Positions 27,051 to 36,465 are shown, counted from the first letter of the stretch. The stretch: DNA of 64,000 bases from Glycomyces tenuis DSM 44171 (GCF_000427885.1 NZ_ATYW01000016.1:135-64134); one strand, 5' to 3'. Numbers and translations: made by a program. The notes: generated by a model not told the origin, from the letters alone.

Positions 27051-28079
27051 TCAGCCGATGGTGCAGGTCAGCTCCGGAGCGGTGTTCGAGTCGCCGTAAG
27101 CGGCGTTGAATCCGAACGAAGTGGACTGCCCGGAGGCAAGCGTGTTGTTGTGGGAGGCGCCGGTCGCGGTGACCGACGATCCGGACTGGTTCAGCGTGGT
27201 CGACCAGCTGTTGGTGACCTGCTGGTCGCCCGGCCACGTCCAGTTCACCTCCCACGAGCCGGAGCCGCCGGTGCTGGCGACCTCGACGCTGGCGGTGAAG
27301 CCCGAACCCCAGTCGTTGGCGACGGTGTAGGTGGCGGTGCACTCGCCGTCGGCCGGCGGGTCGGTCGGGTCCGGCGGGTCGGTGGGATCCGGCGGGTCGG
27401 TCGGGTCGGGCTGCGAGCCGCCGCCGAACCACGCGTCCGAGCAGGAGTAGAAGGTCTGGTCGAGGTGGCTGGCCTGCCAGACCACGTAGACCACGTGGTG
27501 CCCCGTCCGGCCCGGCGCGCTCACCGGGATGTCGACCGGCTCGCCCGGCTGGTAGACGCCGGTCTCGACGACCCGTTCGAGGTCGCCCCAGTCGAGCGCG
27601 TCGGTGGTGGCGTCGTATCCCTGCTTGGTGACGTACACCCAGTAGTAGTCCGCCCCGTGCGTCGCCTGGTCCTCGTAATGGAGGGTGAAGTTGTTGCTGA
27701 GCGAGGTGGTGTGCCAGTTCCCCGGCTCGTCGAGCGCAGCGTAGCCGGCGTTGCCGCCGGAGCAGAGCTGGTTGTCCGGGATGCGTTGTTCATGCTGCCC
27801 CTGCATGCCCTCGCGGAGCAGGCTCATCCAGCTCCACATGGCATTGGCGTTGGCCTGGAAGGCCTGGTAGCACATGGGGTCCTCAGTGGCCATGCCGGGG
27901 TTCGTGTGGTCGGCGCCCCAGCGCTCCCAGCAGCTGTACTGCCGCGCGGGCGGCGAGGTCGCCGTGCCGTGCGCGGAGGCTGTCTGGGCGGTGAAGAACA
28001 GCGCCGAAGCACCGGCCATGACCACCGCGGCGAACGCGAGGATGAGGCTTCTGATGCGGTGGTTTCTCGATCTGAGCAT
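27051..28079 (-). CDS. Secreted AA10 lytic polysaccharide monooxygenase with CBM2
   Basis: 342 residues. Signal peptide 1-36 is cut to expose His37 (ASA^HGTATSPPARQYSC), which with His123 (NWHTTS) gives the copper histidine brace. The AA10 domain spans about 37-225. A linker of PDPTDPP repeats (about 228-248) leads to a CBM2 cellulose/chitin-binding domain (about 250-342, CTATYTVANDWGSGFTASVEV). It cleaves crystalline polysaccharide oxidatively outside the cell. ATG 28079 has GGGAG 7 nt upstream. A CebR-like operator overlaps the start, which points to induction by cello-oligosaccharides and hence to cellulose as substrate. Confidence 0.93.
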   Translation of the reverse strand: MLRSRNHRIRSLILAFAAVVMAGASALFFTAQTASAHGTATSPPARQYSCWERWGADHTNPGMATEDPMCYQAFQANANAMWSWMSLLREGMQGQHEQRIPDNQLCSGGNAGYAALDEPGNWHTTSLSNNFTLHYEDQATHGADYYWVYVTKQGYDATTDALDWGDLERVVETGVYQPGEPVDIPVSAPGRTGHHVVYVVWQASHLDQTFYSCSDAWFGGGSQPDPTDPPDPTDPPDPTDPPADGECTATYTVANDWGSGFTASVEVASTGGSGSWEVNWTWPGDQQVTNSWSTTLNQSGSSVTATGASHNNTLASGQSTSFGFNAAYGDSNTAPELTCTIG

Positions 28080-28092
28080 GGTAGCGCTCCCA
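28079..28092. promoter_or_regulatory. CebR-like operator at the LPMO start
   Basis: TGGTAGCGCTCCCA differs at one of 14 positions from the streptomycete CebR box TGGGAGCGCTCCCA. It covers the ribosome site and the first base of the LPMO start codon, a position that would block transcription elongation or initiation. The AT-rich stretch upstream (28093-28133) likely holds the promoter. Confidence 0.65.
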
Positions 28093-28430
28093 ATAAAAGG
28101 AGATATTTGCAACTATAAATATATAACACATGCGCCCGAAATGGAAATGCCCGTCGGCCACGGCGTCGGAGCGATGAGAGCGGCGCCGCATCCAACCGCT
28201 CACGCCAGGCGGATCAGCCGCCACAAGCCGGTCCCACCATCCGCGACGGGTCGCCGAACTGCCCGTCGCTCAGCTTGACCACTGCAGACGGCCGCGACGG
28301 AAACGCTTCGCGCACGAGTGTTCCGACACTCCCCGAGCCCGGCGACCCACGAGCTCGTTCGCTCAGCCGCAATGGCGAGCAGTCGTCTTCGAACGCCGGC
28401 CGGCCGAGGTCGCTTGTTTCGCCGCAGCGC

Positions 28431-28462
28431 CGGAGTCCGGTGCGGGACCGCACCGGACTCCG
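28431..28462 (-). terminator. Hairpin after the GH26 gene
   Basis: Perfect 15-bp arms CGGAGTCCGGTGCGG (28431-28445) and CCGCACCGGACTCCG (28448-28462) with almost no loop, 10 nt beyond the GH26 stop. It separates the mannanase and LPMO transcripts and shares the CCGCACCGG core with the hairpins at 23130 and 42137. The remaining sequence between 28093 and 28430 shows no gene. Confidence 0.65.
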
Positions 28463-28471
28463 ACCGGCCGC

Positions 28472-30535
28472 TCAGCCCACGGCGCAGGAAGCGCCGTTGA
28501 GGGTGAAGGCCTCGGGAGCGGGATTGCCGCCGCTGTAGCTGCCGACGAACCCGATGGTGGTGGACTCGTTCGAGGCCAGCGTGCCGTTCCATCCGGCGTC
28601 GGTGAAGGTGACCTGGTTTCCGCTCTGGGCCCAGTCACTGTTCCAGCCGTTGCTGACCTGCTGGCTCCCCGGGAAGGCGAATCCCAGCTCCCAGGCGTCG
28701 AGGGCCGGGCCTTCGTTGGTGATCGCGACCTCCGCCACGAACCCGTTGCCCCAGTCGGCGCTGACCTGGTAGTCGACGGTGCAGGCCCCGGCGGGGTCTG
28801 CTCCTTCGGTGGTCACTTCGACCGGCGCGGACGGTGCCGAGGCACGGCCTTCGGCGTCCACGGCGACGACTCGGAAGGTGTAGGCGGTGCCCGGTGCCAG
28901 ATCGGTGAGCGTCACGGTGGTGGCGGGCGCCTCCACGACGGCGAGCGGATCGCCGCCCACGTCTCCGGCGTACACCTCGTAGCCGGCGATCTCGGCCGAA
29001 CCGGGCTCGGCCGCCTCCCAGGTGAGGGTCGCCCGGTCGCTGCCGACGTCCGAGGCTGCCAGTGCGCCGGGAGCGGAGGGAGCTTCGGATTCCGAGCCGG
29101 AGCGCCATTCATCCAGCTCGTCCAGGGTGATGACGCGGGGGTGGTTGTAGACGTGCTCCAGGTGGGAGGGGGGATTGTGGACACCGTCGCGGATGAAATC
29201 GCCCGCCCAGGTGTTGAACCAGCTCCAGTCGGCCTCGTAGGCCTCCAGGAGGTCCGGATCGGGGATGGAGCCGTTCTCGGTGAGGGCCACCGGCTTCTCG
29301 TCGCCGACGAGTTCGACCAGCTTCTCGTAAGTGCCGCTGATCGGTCCGAAGTCGCCGGCCTGCGGGTAGGCGTCGGCCGAGATGATGTCCACCACGTCGT
29401 TGCCCGGGTACCACTCGGTCTGCGTGGAGTTCCACACCCAGAGCAGGTTGTGCAGCCCGTGGTGGTCGACCATGCGGTCGTACATGATCCGCCACAGCTC
29501 CTTGGCGGGTTCGGGGCCCTTGGCGCCCCACCAGAACCAGCCGCCCTCGGCCTCGTGCAGCGGGCGCCACAGCACCGGCACGCCGGCGTCCTGCAGCCGC
29601 AGCAGTTCCTCGGAGATCGCGTCGATGTCGCGGAGCAGCAACTGGTACTCCTCGGATTCCTTGTCCGCCAGCGCCGCCGCCACGTCGAAGGTCGTGGCGT
29701 CGGTGTAGAAGCCGCGCCACCACTCCTTGCCCGGCTCGTCGATCAGCCCCGTCGGCGCGTTCCAGTGCCACGTGAAGGTGACGATGCCGCCGCGCTCGGC
29801 CCACGGCAGGGCGGCGTCGACGTCGGTGCCCACGGTGCCGCGCTCGACCCGGCTGGGCGAGTAGTCCATCATGTCCACACCCATCACCGCGGGGGCCTTG
29901 CCGACGTTCTGCTCCACCCACTCGACGTCCGCCACATCCTGCTGTCCGCTGAGGATGTTCTCGCCGTAGTTCGCGGCGATGTCGGCCAGCAGCTCTCGGG
30001 CTTCGGGCGTGGCGTCGGGGTCCACGGGAATCCCGCTCACCTGGTGCGGCGGCCGCGGCTCGCTGGGGGCGAGGCTGATGGCGTCGATCTCGTACCAGCC
30101 CCAGTTGTTGACGATCGCGATCGTGTTCTCGCCCTCCTCCAGGAGCATCCGACCCGCCGAGACGGTGCTGAAGGTATCGATCGCCGCGAAGGTGACGCTG
30201 CCGGCGCCCTCGCCGTTGAGCTGCAGGTAGGCCTGCTTCTCCCCGTACGGGGCGCGGTAGTGGATCGTCAGGTCGTGCAGACCGCCAGGGCTGTCGGGCA
30301 CGGTGATGGTCACCGAATCGGTGGCCTCGTCGAAGCCTTCGACGTACCCGGTGCCCGAGTACCCCGAAGCGCTGGAGCCGACCGTCACGCCCTGGAGCGC
30401 TCCGTCCTCGGCCTCGAACACCTGGGCGTCCGTCGGCGCCTCCTGCCCCTCGGCGCCCGTCGAGGTCATTGAGAAGGCCAGCGCTCCGGTCACCAAGGCG
30501 ACCAGCGCGCTGGAGAGGGTTCTTCTGAATCTCAT
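28472..30535 (-). CDS. Secreted beta-mannanase: CBM35-GH26-FN3-CBM2
   Basis: 687 residues. Signal peptide 1-30; CBM35-like module about 36-157 (VFEAEDGALQGVTVG…NNWGWYEIDAISL); GH26 catalytic domain about 170-475 with acid/base Glu328 (WRPLHEAEGGWFWWG) and nucleophile Glu420 (ALTENGS); fibronectin type III module about 487-575; C-terminal CBM2 about 583-687. It hydrolyses beta-1,4-mannan or glucomannan outside the cell. Its CBM2 resembles that of the neighbouring LPMO, so both would bind the same plant-wall surface. ATG 30535 has only a weak GGAA site upstream. Confidence 0.93.
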   Translation of the reverse strand: MRFRRTLSSALVALVTGALAFSMTSTGAEGQEAPTDAQVFEAEDGALQGVTVGSSASGYSGTGYVEGFDEATDSVTITVPDSPGGLHDLTIHYRAPYGEKQAYLQLNGEGAGSVTFAAIDTFSTVSAGRMLLEEGENTIAIVNNWGWYEIDAISLAPSEPRPPHQVSGIPVDPDATPEARELLADIAANYGENILSGQQDVADVEWVEQNVGKAPAVMGVDMMDYSPSRVERGTVGTDVDAALPWAERGGIVTFTWHWNAPTGLIDEPGKEWWRGFYTDATTFDVAAALADKESEEYQLLLRDIDAISEELLRLQDAGVPVLWRPLHEAEGGWFWWGAKGPEPAKELWRIMYDRMVDHHGLHNLLWVWNSTQTEWYPGNDVVDIISADAYPQAGDFGPISGTYEKLVELVGDEKPVALTENGSIPDPDLLEAYEADWSWFNTWAGDFIRDGVHNPPSHLEHVYNHPRVITLDELDEWRSGSESEAPSAPGALAASDVGSDRATLTWEAAEPGSAEIAGYEVYAGDVGGDPLAVVEAPATTVTLTDLAPGTAYTFRVVAVDAEGRASAPSAPVEVTTEGADPAGACTVDYQVSADWGNGFVAEVAITNEGPALDAWELGFAFPGSQQVSNGWNSDWAQSGNQVTFTDAGWNGTLASNESTTIGFVGSYSGGNPAPEAFTLNGASCAVG

Positions 30536-31120
30536 GTCGTTTCCATTCGCATCGTGAGGGCCGCCGAACGCCTGAAGTGGGCGTACCAGGGGCGATGATG
30601 AGATTTCCTTAACCCAACCAAGAAATAGACAAGCATCAATTTTTCGGTATGTCAAGATGCGATGATCCACTGCCGCAGACCGGTACCGCCGGCACGGCCG
30701 TTCACACGGCAGGCTCGACATCGCCTGCCATGCCGAAGATCGGCGCCCGTGGGCATGGGGCACCGACGGCCACATCGCCGCCGCCGCCGTCCGCCACCGA
30801 CAAGGAGGCGGCAGACCGCTGCGGCAACCGCTCACGATCCTCGCCGCGGCGGGAACACCCATGACATGCGCCCCTCCCGTCCGGCGAGGATCAGAGCCCG
30901 CAGCGGTTGAGCGGCCCCGGGGCGGGATCGATCATCCACTGTGAATTGCAACACTCGATCAGGGATTCCACATAGTTCCCAGTGATTTCTCCATTATGTC
31001 CATTTTGACTCATGAACCTGCCCTGTCATGGTGGGACCCAGGGGAACCGAATTCCTTTGCATTCCGATCACCATCGGCGCCGACCACCCCGGTGCCGCTA
31101 CCGCCAAGCAAGGAGCCATC
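30536..31120. other. Divergent intergenic region between mannanase and subtilase genes
   Basis: 585 bp. The left part (30600-30660) is AT-rich and holds the GH26 promoter. The middle (30660-30930) is GC-rich with no recognisable gene on either strand. The right part (30940-31010) is again AT-rich and should contain the protease promoter, but I could not choose a convincing -35/-10 pair there. Confidence 0.5.
30626..30655 (-). promoter_or_regulatory. Probable GH26 promoter
   Basis: On the minus strand a consensus TTGACA (30655-30650) is followed after 18 bp by TGTCTA (30631-30626). The area is markedly AT-rich. The leader to the ATG would be about 85 nt. Confidence 0.45.
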
Positions 31121-33910
31121 TTGTCACGGACGCAACGATGGCGTCGGGTACTCGCCGTCTCGCTCGTGGGAGCGCTAGCATCGGTCTTCGCCGTTGCCGC
31201 ACCCGCATGGGCGCAGACCGATTCCGACGCGACAGCACTGATGGAGCAGAAGGTCGAACCCGAGCTGCTGGCCGAGATCGCCGGCGAAGGCGAGGCCGAA
31301 CTCTGGGTACAGTTCCACGGCGGCCCGGACTATTCGGCCGCGCTCAATGCCGAAACCAAGGCCGACAAAGGCGCAGCCGCCGTCGAAGCGGCGATGGACT
31401 TCGCCGAGTCCTCCCAGGCCGACCTGACCACCGCACTCGGGCAGGCGGGCGTCGAGTACGAGTCCTACTGGGCCTCATCGGCGGTCAAAGTGACCGGCGG
31501 GATCGGGCTGCTCGAGACCATCGCCGCCTTCGACCAGGTCGCAGCGATCGTCGACAGCCCTGAAGTCGTGCCCGTCGAACCGGTCGAGTCCGCTTTCGAA
31601 CCGACCTCCACCGCATGGGGTGTCGAGGACGTCAACGCCCCCAGCGTCTGGGAGCAACTCGGCGTCACCGGCGAAGGCGTCGTGGTCGCCAGCATCGACT
31701 CCGGTGTCCAATACGATCACCCGGCGCTCGTGGAGCAGTACCGGGGCAACAACGGCGACGGCACCTTCACCCACGACTACAACTTCTACGATGTCGAGGG
31801 GATCTGCGGCGGCACGCCATGCGACATCAGCAACAGCGGCCACGGCACCCACACGGTGGGGACCATGGTCGGCGACGACGGGGCGGGCAACCAGATCGGC
31901 GTCGCCCCCGGTGCCGAGTGGATCGCCGTCAACTACTACGGCGCCAGCATGGAATCGGTGCTGAAGGCCGGTCAGTGGATCGCCGCGCCCACCGACTCGG
32001 AGGGGAACGACCCCGACCCGTCCAAGGCGCCCGACATCGTCAACAACTCCTGGGGCCGGGACACGACGGGCGACGACGACCCGTACTACCAGGACATCGT
32101 CAACCTGTGGCACGCCGCCGGGATCATCCCGGTCTTCGCCGCGGGCAATAGCGGACCGGAATGCGCCACCGGTATTCCCCCCGGCGCCTACGCGAACGTG
32201 ATCGCCGTAGGCGCCTACGACTCCAGCGGTGAGATCGCCGAGGGCTCCTCCCGGGGCCCCACCAGCGACGGACGGGGCAAGCCCGACGTCTCCGCCCCCG
32301 GCGTCCGCATCTACTCCTCGATGCCCGGCGGCACTTACGATCTGATGAGCGGGACCTCGATGGCCGCACCGCACGTGACCGGGACGATCGCCCTGATGAT
32401 GGAGGCCGAGCCCGCGCTCCGGGGCGACTACGGCCTGGTCTACGAAATGCTCACCGACTCGGCCCGCTTCACCGAGGACGACCAGTGCGGTGGCACTGAC
32501 GAGGCGAACAACGTCCACGGACACGGGCGCATCGACGCGTTCGCGGGCGCCCAGGCCCTCCCCGAAGGCGAATCCGGTTCCATCACCGGTACCGTCACCG
32601 ACACCGACGGCACGCCGTTGGAAGGCGCGGAACTGGTCTTCGACGGAGCGTTCGACCGGCGCGCCACGACCGGAGCCGACGGCACCTACACCGTCTCGTT
32701 CGCCCTGGCCGGGCAGCACGCGGTGAGCGTCACGAAGTTCGGCTACGAGCCGGCCGCCGGGACAGTGACGGTGGCAGCCGACCAGACCGTCGAATTCGAC
32801 GCGACACTGACCCCGCTTGAGACCACCGTGGTCACCGGCACCGTCGTCGACGGCTCCGGCCACGGCTGGCCGCTGGCGGCGACGGTCGCCACGGCGGGCG
32901 GTGAGGTGTCCACGACGACCGATCCGCTCACCGGGCAGTTCGAACTGACGCTGCCCATAGGCGGGGTGGAGCTGGTCGTCGAAGCCGACTACGGCGGATA
33001 CCAGACCGTCCGGGTCGCCGCGGACGCGACCGATCTGCTCATCGAAGTGCCGGTCGCGAACGGTTGCACCGCTCCCGGCTACGCCTACGACCCGCTGGGC
33101 ACCGGTTTCGAATCCGAGACCGCGCCAGTGGGTTGGACGGTGGTCAACCGCGGTTCCGAGCCGTGGACGTTCGAGGACCCCTTCGGCACCGGCAACCGCA
33201 CGCCCGGCTCAGGCGGCTTCGCCTTCGCCGATCCAGTCGGCGGCGGCGTCATGGACACCGACCTCGTCTCACCGGTGTTCGACCTGGCGAGCGCCCCTGA
33301 ACCGGTCCTGTTCTTCGCCACCGACTTCTACATGTACGCCCCGCACTCGCGAGCGGACGTGGCGATCAGCGTTGACGGCGGCCAGAGCTGGGAGGAAGTC
33401 TGGGCGGCCGAGGAATCGGTGCGCGACACCACGGTGACCGTCGACTTGACCGCGTGGGCCGGGGCGCAGGAGGCCCAGCTGAAATTCCACTACTACCACG
33501 CCTACAGATCGACCTACTGGTGGCAGGTCGACGATGTCCTCGTCGGAGGCGTGGCCGACTGCGCTCCGATCGCAGGCGGACTGGTGCGGGGCACGGTCAC
33601 CGACCAGAGCGGCGCGCCGGTCGCGGGCGCCCAGGTCACCCACACCGGTTCGGGCCATCACGGCACCTCGGACGCCGACGGCCAGTACTGGACCTTCGCC
33701 CCCGGCTCCGGGCTCGCGCAGCTCGAAGCGGTGGACGACGAGTCCGGGTCCGCGACGGTAGAGGTCGATATCGTCCCCGATTCCGTGGTCGAGGCGAACT
33801 TCGTGCTCGGCACTCCGCCCCCGACCTCCTTCACGCCGACCGGGCAGGAGCTCTCATGGCCCGACTCAGACCTGGTGCTCGCGCGGCAAACGCCGCGCTA
33901 CACCTCGTGA
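31121..33910 (+). CDS. Secreted multidomain subtilase (S8 family)
   Basis: 929 residues. Signal peptide 1-32 ([27 protein letters not shown]), inhibitor-like prodomain about 55-155, S8 catalytic domain about 165-480 with Asp193 (ASIDSG), His241 (SGHGTHT), Asn343 (AAGNSG) and Ser413 (SGTSMAAP). Then two or three carboxypeptidase-regulatory-like beta modules ([21 protein letters not shown]…, [13 protein letters not shown]…), a MAM/jelly-roll-like module (about 690-820) and a last regulatory-like module ([21 protein letters not shown]). It resembles bacillopeptidase F-type enzymes. The TTG start is set by AAGGAG 5 nt upstream; no ATG/GTG gives a signal peptide with a ribosome site. The C-terminus ends abruptly in non-domain sequence, so the gene may be truncated. 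Confidence 0.9.
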   Translation: MSRTQRWRRVLAVSLVGALASVFAVAAPAWAQTDSDATALMEQKVEPELLAEIAGEGEAELWVQFHGGPDYSAALNAETKADKGAAAVEAAMDFAESSQADLTTALGQAGVEYESYWASSAVKVTGGIGLLETIAAFDQVAAIVDSPEVVPVEPVESAFEPTSTAWGVEDVNAPSVWEQLGVTGEGVVVASIDSGVQYDHPALVEQYRGNNGDGTFTHDYNFYDVEGICGGTPCDISNSGHGTHTVGTMVGDDGAGNQIGVAPGAEWIAVNYYGASMESVLKAGQWIAAPTDSEGNDPDPSKAPDIVNNSWGRDTTGDDDPYYQDIVNLWHAAGIIPVFAAGNSGPECATGIPPGAYANVIAVGAYDSSGEIAEGSSRGPTSDGRGKPDVSAPGVRIYSSMPGGTYDLMSGTSMAAPHVTGTIALMMEAEPALRGDYGLVYEMLTDSARFTEDDQCGGTDEANNVHGHGRIDAFAGAQALPEGESGSITGTVTDTDGTPLEGAELVFDGAFDRRATTGADGTYTVSFALAGQHAVSVTKFGYEPAAGTVTVAADQTVEFDATLTPLETTVVTGTVVDGSGHGWPLAATVATAGGEVSTTTDPLTGQFELTLPIGGVELVVEADYGGYQTVRVAADATDLLIEVPVANGCTAPGYAYDPLGTGFESETAPVGWTVVNRGSEPWTFEDPFGTGNRTPGSGGFAFADPVGGGVMDTDLVSPVFDLASAPEPVLFFATDFYMYAPHSRADVAISVDGGQSWEEVWAAEESVRDTTVTVDLTAWAGAQEAQLKFHYYHAYRSTYWWQVDDVLVGGVADCAPIAGGLVRGTVTDQSGAPVAGAQVTHTGSGHHGTSDADGQYWTFAPGSGLAQLEAVDDESGSATVEVDIVPDSVVEANFVLGTPPPTSFTPTGQELSWPDSDLVLARQTPRYTS

Positions 33911-33923
33911 CCCGCACATGATC

Positions 33924-33954
33924 ATGGGCCCGGTGACGTGGTCGCCGGGCCCAT
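33924..33954 (+). terminator. Terminator of the subtilase gene
   Basis: ATGGGCCCGG (33924-33933) and CCGGGCCCAT (33945-33954) pair perfectly; the loop can add GAC/GTC pairs. It begins 14 nt after the stop codon. Confidence 0.75.
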
Positions 33955-34013
33955 TCCGTCGGTCTCTTCGAAAGTCATCGGCCCCGATCCATTCCTGCTA
34001 CGGGCGCGAAGCG

Positions 34014-34135
34014 CAGGCGAACGGCACTGCGATCTTCGTCGCGCCCCAGGGCGTCGGCGACGCCTGGCCCGACACGGGCGGCAGGGACGCGGCCCCGTCG
34101 ACGAGATGATCGAAGGCGACCTGCGCGTCGACTGC
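34014..34135 (+). pseudogene. Fossil of a PHB-depolymerase/CE1-type esterase
   Basis: One frame encodes QANGTAIFVAPQGVGDAWPD followed by TGGRD, a hallmark block of LpqC/PHB-depolymerase-like esterases. The continuation (VDEMIEGDLRVDCG) is present but one base out of frame after GGCCCC near 34094. There is no start, no nucleophile region upstream and no C-terminal half, so this is a frameshifted internal fragment. The sequence from 33955 to here shows nothing else. Confidence 0.6.
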
Positions 34136-34138
34136 GGC

Positions 34139-34696
34139 TCAGCGGGTCCGGTAGCGCGCGTAGATCAGTCCGCTGTCGAAGGCACGCTCTTCGACCAGGT
34201 CGAGATCGAGGCGTACGCCGCCGGGGAAGAACCGCTTGCCGCCGCCGACCACGCTCGTGGTGATGAACAGGTGGTACTCGTCCACCAGGCCTGCCACGAT
34301 CGCCTGCGCGGCGAGGTTCGGGCCGTCGACGGTGAGGTCGTGATCGGACTCGGCCTTGAGCTTGCGCACCGCCTCGGGATCGAAGGTCCGCTCGATCCGG
34401 GTCTTCGCGCTGGAGACCGACTCCAGTGTGGTGGAGTAGACGATCTTCTCCGCGGCCTGCCAGTCGCGGGCGTACTGGAGGATGTGCGGCGGCACGTCGG
34501 GCTCGGCGTGCGCGGTCTCCCAGAAGACCATCGTCTCGTACATCCGCCGGCCGTAGAGGTAGGTGCCCACGTGGCGGAAGGTGTCGCCGATGAAGGTGTG
34601 CACCTCCTCGTCGTCGGCCCCGGTGCCGAGGTCGCCTTCCGCCGCTTCGGCGTAGCCGTCGAGCGAGGTGATCATGGAGTAGATGAGCTTGGCCAT
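34139..34696 (-). CDS. Dihydrofolate-reductase-family protein (RibD-like)
   Basis: 185 residues with the RibD_C/DHFR fold: KLIYSMITSLDGYAEAAEGD, TYLYGRRMYETMVFWE, DHDLTVDGPNLAAQAIVAGLVDEYHLFITTSVVGGGKRFFP. These stand-alone proteins bind NADPH; the true substrate is generally unknown and they are not the folate enzyme. ATG 34696 has GGAG at 6-nt spacing. It diverges from a tetR gene, and two dyads in the 104-bp gap suggest it is the repressor's target. Confidence 0.9.
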   Translation of the reverse strand: MAKLIYSMITSLDGYAEAAEGDLGTGADDEEVHTFIGDTFRHVGTYLYGRRMYETMVFWETAHAEPDVPPHILQYARDWQAAEKIVYSTTLESVSSAKTRIERTFDPEAVRKLKAESDHDLTVDGPNLAAQAIVAGLVDEYHLFITTSVVGGGKRFFPGGVRLDLDLVEERAFDSGLIYARYRTR

Positions 34697-34712
34697 GTCC
34701 GGCTCCTTCACT

Positions 34713-34738
34713 TGAGGTGAGTCAGCCGACTCGCCTCA
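34713..34738. promoter_or_regulatory. TetR operator 1
   Basis: An interrupted dyad with outer arms TGAGG (34713-34717) and CCTCA (34734-34738) and inner arms GAGTC (34719-34723) and GACTC (34728-34732). It carries the half-site GGTGAGTCA found in operator 2. Confidence 0.7.
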
Positions 34739-34761
34739 GTCGAGGATACCGACAATCCAGT

Positions 34762-34781
34762 GGTGAGTCAAGTGACTCACC
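34762..34781. promoter_or_regulatory. TetR operator 2
   Basis: GGTGAGTCAAGTGACTCACC is a perfect palindrome (9-bp arms, 2-bp centre) 19 nt before the tetR start codon. Confidence 0.8.
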
Positions 34782-34800
34782 TCCATGTCATACTGGGCAC

Positions 34801-35433
34801 ATGCCACGCGAACTCTCCGCCTACCATCGACAGGTCGCCGCGACCAACCGTGCGGCCATCCTCGACGCGGCCGCGGGCCTGTTCCTCGAAGCCGGCTACG
34901 ACCGGACCTCGCTGGCGCGGGTCGCCCAGACCGCCGGGGTCTCCAAGGCGACGCTGTTCAAGCAGTTCCCGACGAAGGCGGAGCTGTTCGAAGCAACGGT
35001 GCTCGCAGCGGGCGACACGGCCGAGGGAGCGCTCGTGGACCCGCCGCCGGGAGACTTCCACGCGGGCCTGGTCGCCTTGGGCCTCGCGTACGCAAAGCTG
35101 CTGTCCCGCCCTCGGATGGCGGACCTGATCCGGGCCGTGATCGCCGAGTCGCCGAGGTTCCCCGAACTGCGCGAGCGGACCTTCGACTTCGGCACGCTGC
35201 CCGTACTCGCGGCGCTGCGGCGCTACTTCCAAGCGGCGAACGCCGCAGGAACCGCCGACGTGGACGATCCAGACACGGCCTCAGCGCAGTTCCTCGGCAT
35301 GATCGCCGCCGTCGTCTTCTGGCCCCGCCTCGTCCACGGCAACTGGTCGCTCAGTGAAGAAACGACGCTCCGCGTGGTGGACGAAGCGGCCAAGACGATA
35401 GTCGCGCGCTACGCCGCGCCCACGAGCAACTGA
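34801..35433 (+). CDS. TetR/AcrR-family repressor
   Basis: 210 residues. The N-terminal helix-turn-helix (about 13-60) reads NRAAILDAAAGLFLEAGYDRTSLARVAQTAGVSKATLFKQFPTKAELFEA. The C-terminal all-helical domain (about 75-205) resembles TetR_C-type ligand/dimer domains (FHAGLVALGLAYAKLL…). The ATG at 34801 starts the conserved core; a longer upstream reading would run through the operator. It probably represses itself and the divergent DHFR-like gene. Confidence 0.9.
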   Translation: MPRELSAYHRQVAATNRAAILDAAAGLFLEAGYDRTSLARVAQTAGVSKATLFKQFPTKAELFEATVLAAGDTAEGALVDPPPGDFHAGLVALGLAYAKLLSRPRMADLIRAVIAESPRFPELRERTFDFGTLPVLAALRRYFQAANAAGTADVDDPDTASAQFLGMIAAVVFWPRLVHGNWSLSEETTLRVVDEAAKTIVARYAAPTSN

Positions 35434-35734
35434 TCATCCGCCGGCGCAGGCACGCAATGAGGCGTTCGAACTCCATGCCCGCCATCCTCGGCTGCGACCT
35501 CGCGACAGACGATGCACCCCATGGGTATGGCGTCCACGGGGTTCTTCTGCCCCGATGGAATGACGCGCACCAGCCGTCCTGGGGCGGCGGGAGCTCCCCT
35601 TCCAAGGGCGAAGCTCCCGGCTCCACGCAGGCTACGTCCTACACCTGCTCGAGCACCCCGAACCCTACAAGTCCGGGTCTCAGGGTGTCCTACCTTCTTG
35701 AGTACGTCCTTGTTGTTCGCGACGATGGGGATGC
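35434..35734. other. Left edge of the accessory island, no gene recognised
   Basis: 301 bp between tetR and the IS110 fragment. A hairpin with arms CGGGAGCT (35588-35595) and AGCTCCCG (35612-35619), plus inner CCTT/AAGG, may terminate tetR or be an old element end. No frame here has recognisable protein sequence. Confidence 0.4.
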
Positions 35735-36112
35735 GCGAGCGGGCCGGGGATGGGGACCGCCCTGACCGCCGAGTTCCTCGCCGCCGCAGGCAACCTCACC
35801 CGCTTCGCCTCCGGCGACGCCCTGGCCGCCGCGGCCGGACTCGCCCCCGTGTTGTCCCAGTCCGGCAACACCAGGCGCAATAAACGCGCCACCGGCGGCG
35901 ACCGCGCGCCCAAACGCGTCTTCTACCAGTCCGCGTTCTGCGCCATCAAGAACGACCGAGCCTCCAGGACCTTCTACGACCGCAAACGCGCCGAAGGGAA
36001 ACGACACCACCAAGCACTGATCGCCCTCGGCCGCCGACGCGTCAACGTCCTCTTCGCCATCCTCCGCGACCGGATCCCCTACCAAGAGCAGATTCCCGCC
36101 TCCAACACTTGA
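35735..36112 (+). pseudogene. IS110-family transposase, C-terminal fragment
   Basis: The frame encodes GPGMGTALTAEFLAAAGNLTRF…ALAAAAGLAPV, then VFYQSAFCAIKND, SRTFYDRKRAEGKRHHQALIALGRRRVNVLFAILRD, which is the conserved C-terminal (transposase_20) domain including its serine-containing active-site region. The N-terminal DEDD RuvC-like half is missing: homology stops abruptly at about 35735 and unrelated sequence precedes it. The frame still ends naturally at TGA 36110-36112. Confidence 0.85.
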
Positions 36113-36309
36113 CAAAAGCATTAGACAGTCAACACCAAAGGGTCAGGTCCCTACTCGCTACTTTGAACACGCCACCGCAGGTAGACGGCCTACTTGTGCG
36201 CCTGTCCGCCCCGCTCACGCCCAATGCCGGGATTTCAGGCCCTTCCTGGCGCTCAAGCGCGGCAGCTGAGTACGTCATCGAGGACAATTCAGGACGGATA
36301 CCTCGGCCG

Positions 36310-36465
36310 CTTCATCGGCGCCTCTCCTTCGACCAGCGAACCGCGCTCGTCGCATCATTCAGCGTCAGGGCCAAGCAGAAGGACCTTGCCATCCAGTATG
36401 GCGTCAGCATCCGAAGTGTCAAGCGCCTGGTCCAGGCTGATCGAGAAGCGGACGCTGTCACCTAA
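36310..36465 (+). pseudogene. Hin-type helix-turn-helix fragment (recombinase end?)
   Basis: The last part of a 118-codon frame reads RLSFDQRTALVASFSVRAKQ followed by KDLAIQYGVSIRSVKRLV, which has the pattern of the C-terminal HTH of serine recombinases and some IS proteins (RLTxEQRxxLVxxYxxGxxxxxLAxxYGVSxxSVxRLL). The sequence upstream in the frame is not recombinase-like, so this looks like an orphaned end. Alternative: part of a degenerate IS helper protein. Confidence 0.45.

Noticed and set aside
27340-27415. Short tandem DNA repeats of about 18-21 bp
   Set aside because: They encode the PDPTDPP linker of the LPMO and are not a CRISPR array or intergenic repeat. No CRISPR array was seen anywhere in the window.
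30660-30930. Short ORFs on both strands in the mannanase/subtilase gap
   Set aside because: No ribosome sites, no recognisable motifs, and inconsistent codon-position GC pattern.
31167-31180. TGGGAGCGCTAGCA, a second CebR-like sequence
   Set aside because: Only 12 of 14 positions match and it lies inside the signal-peptide codons of the subtilase, not in a promoter; chance is likely.
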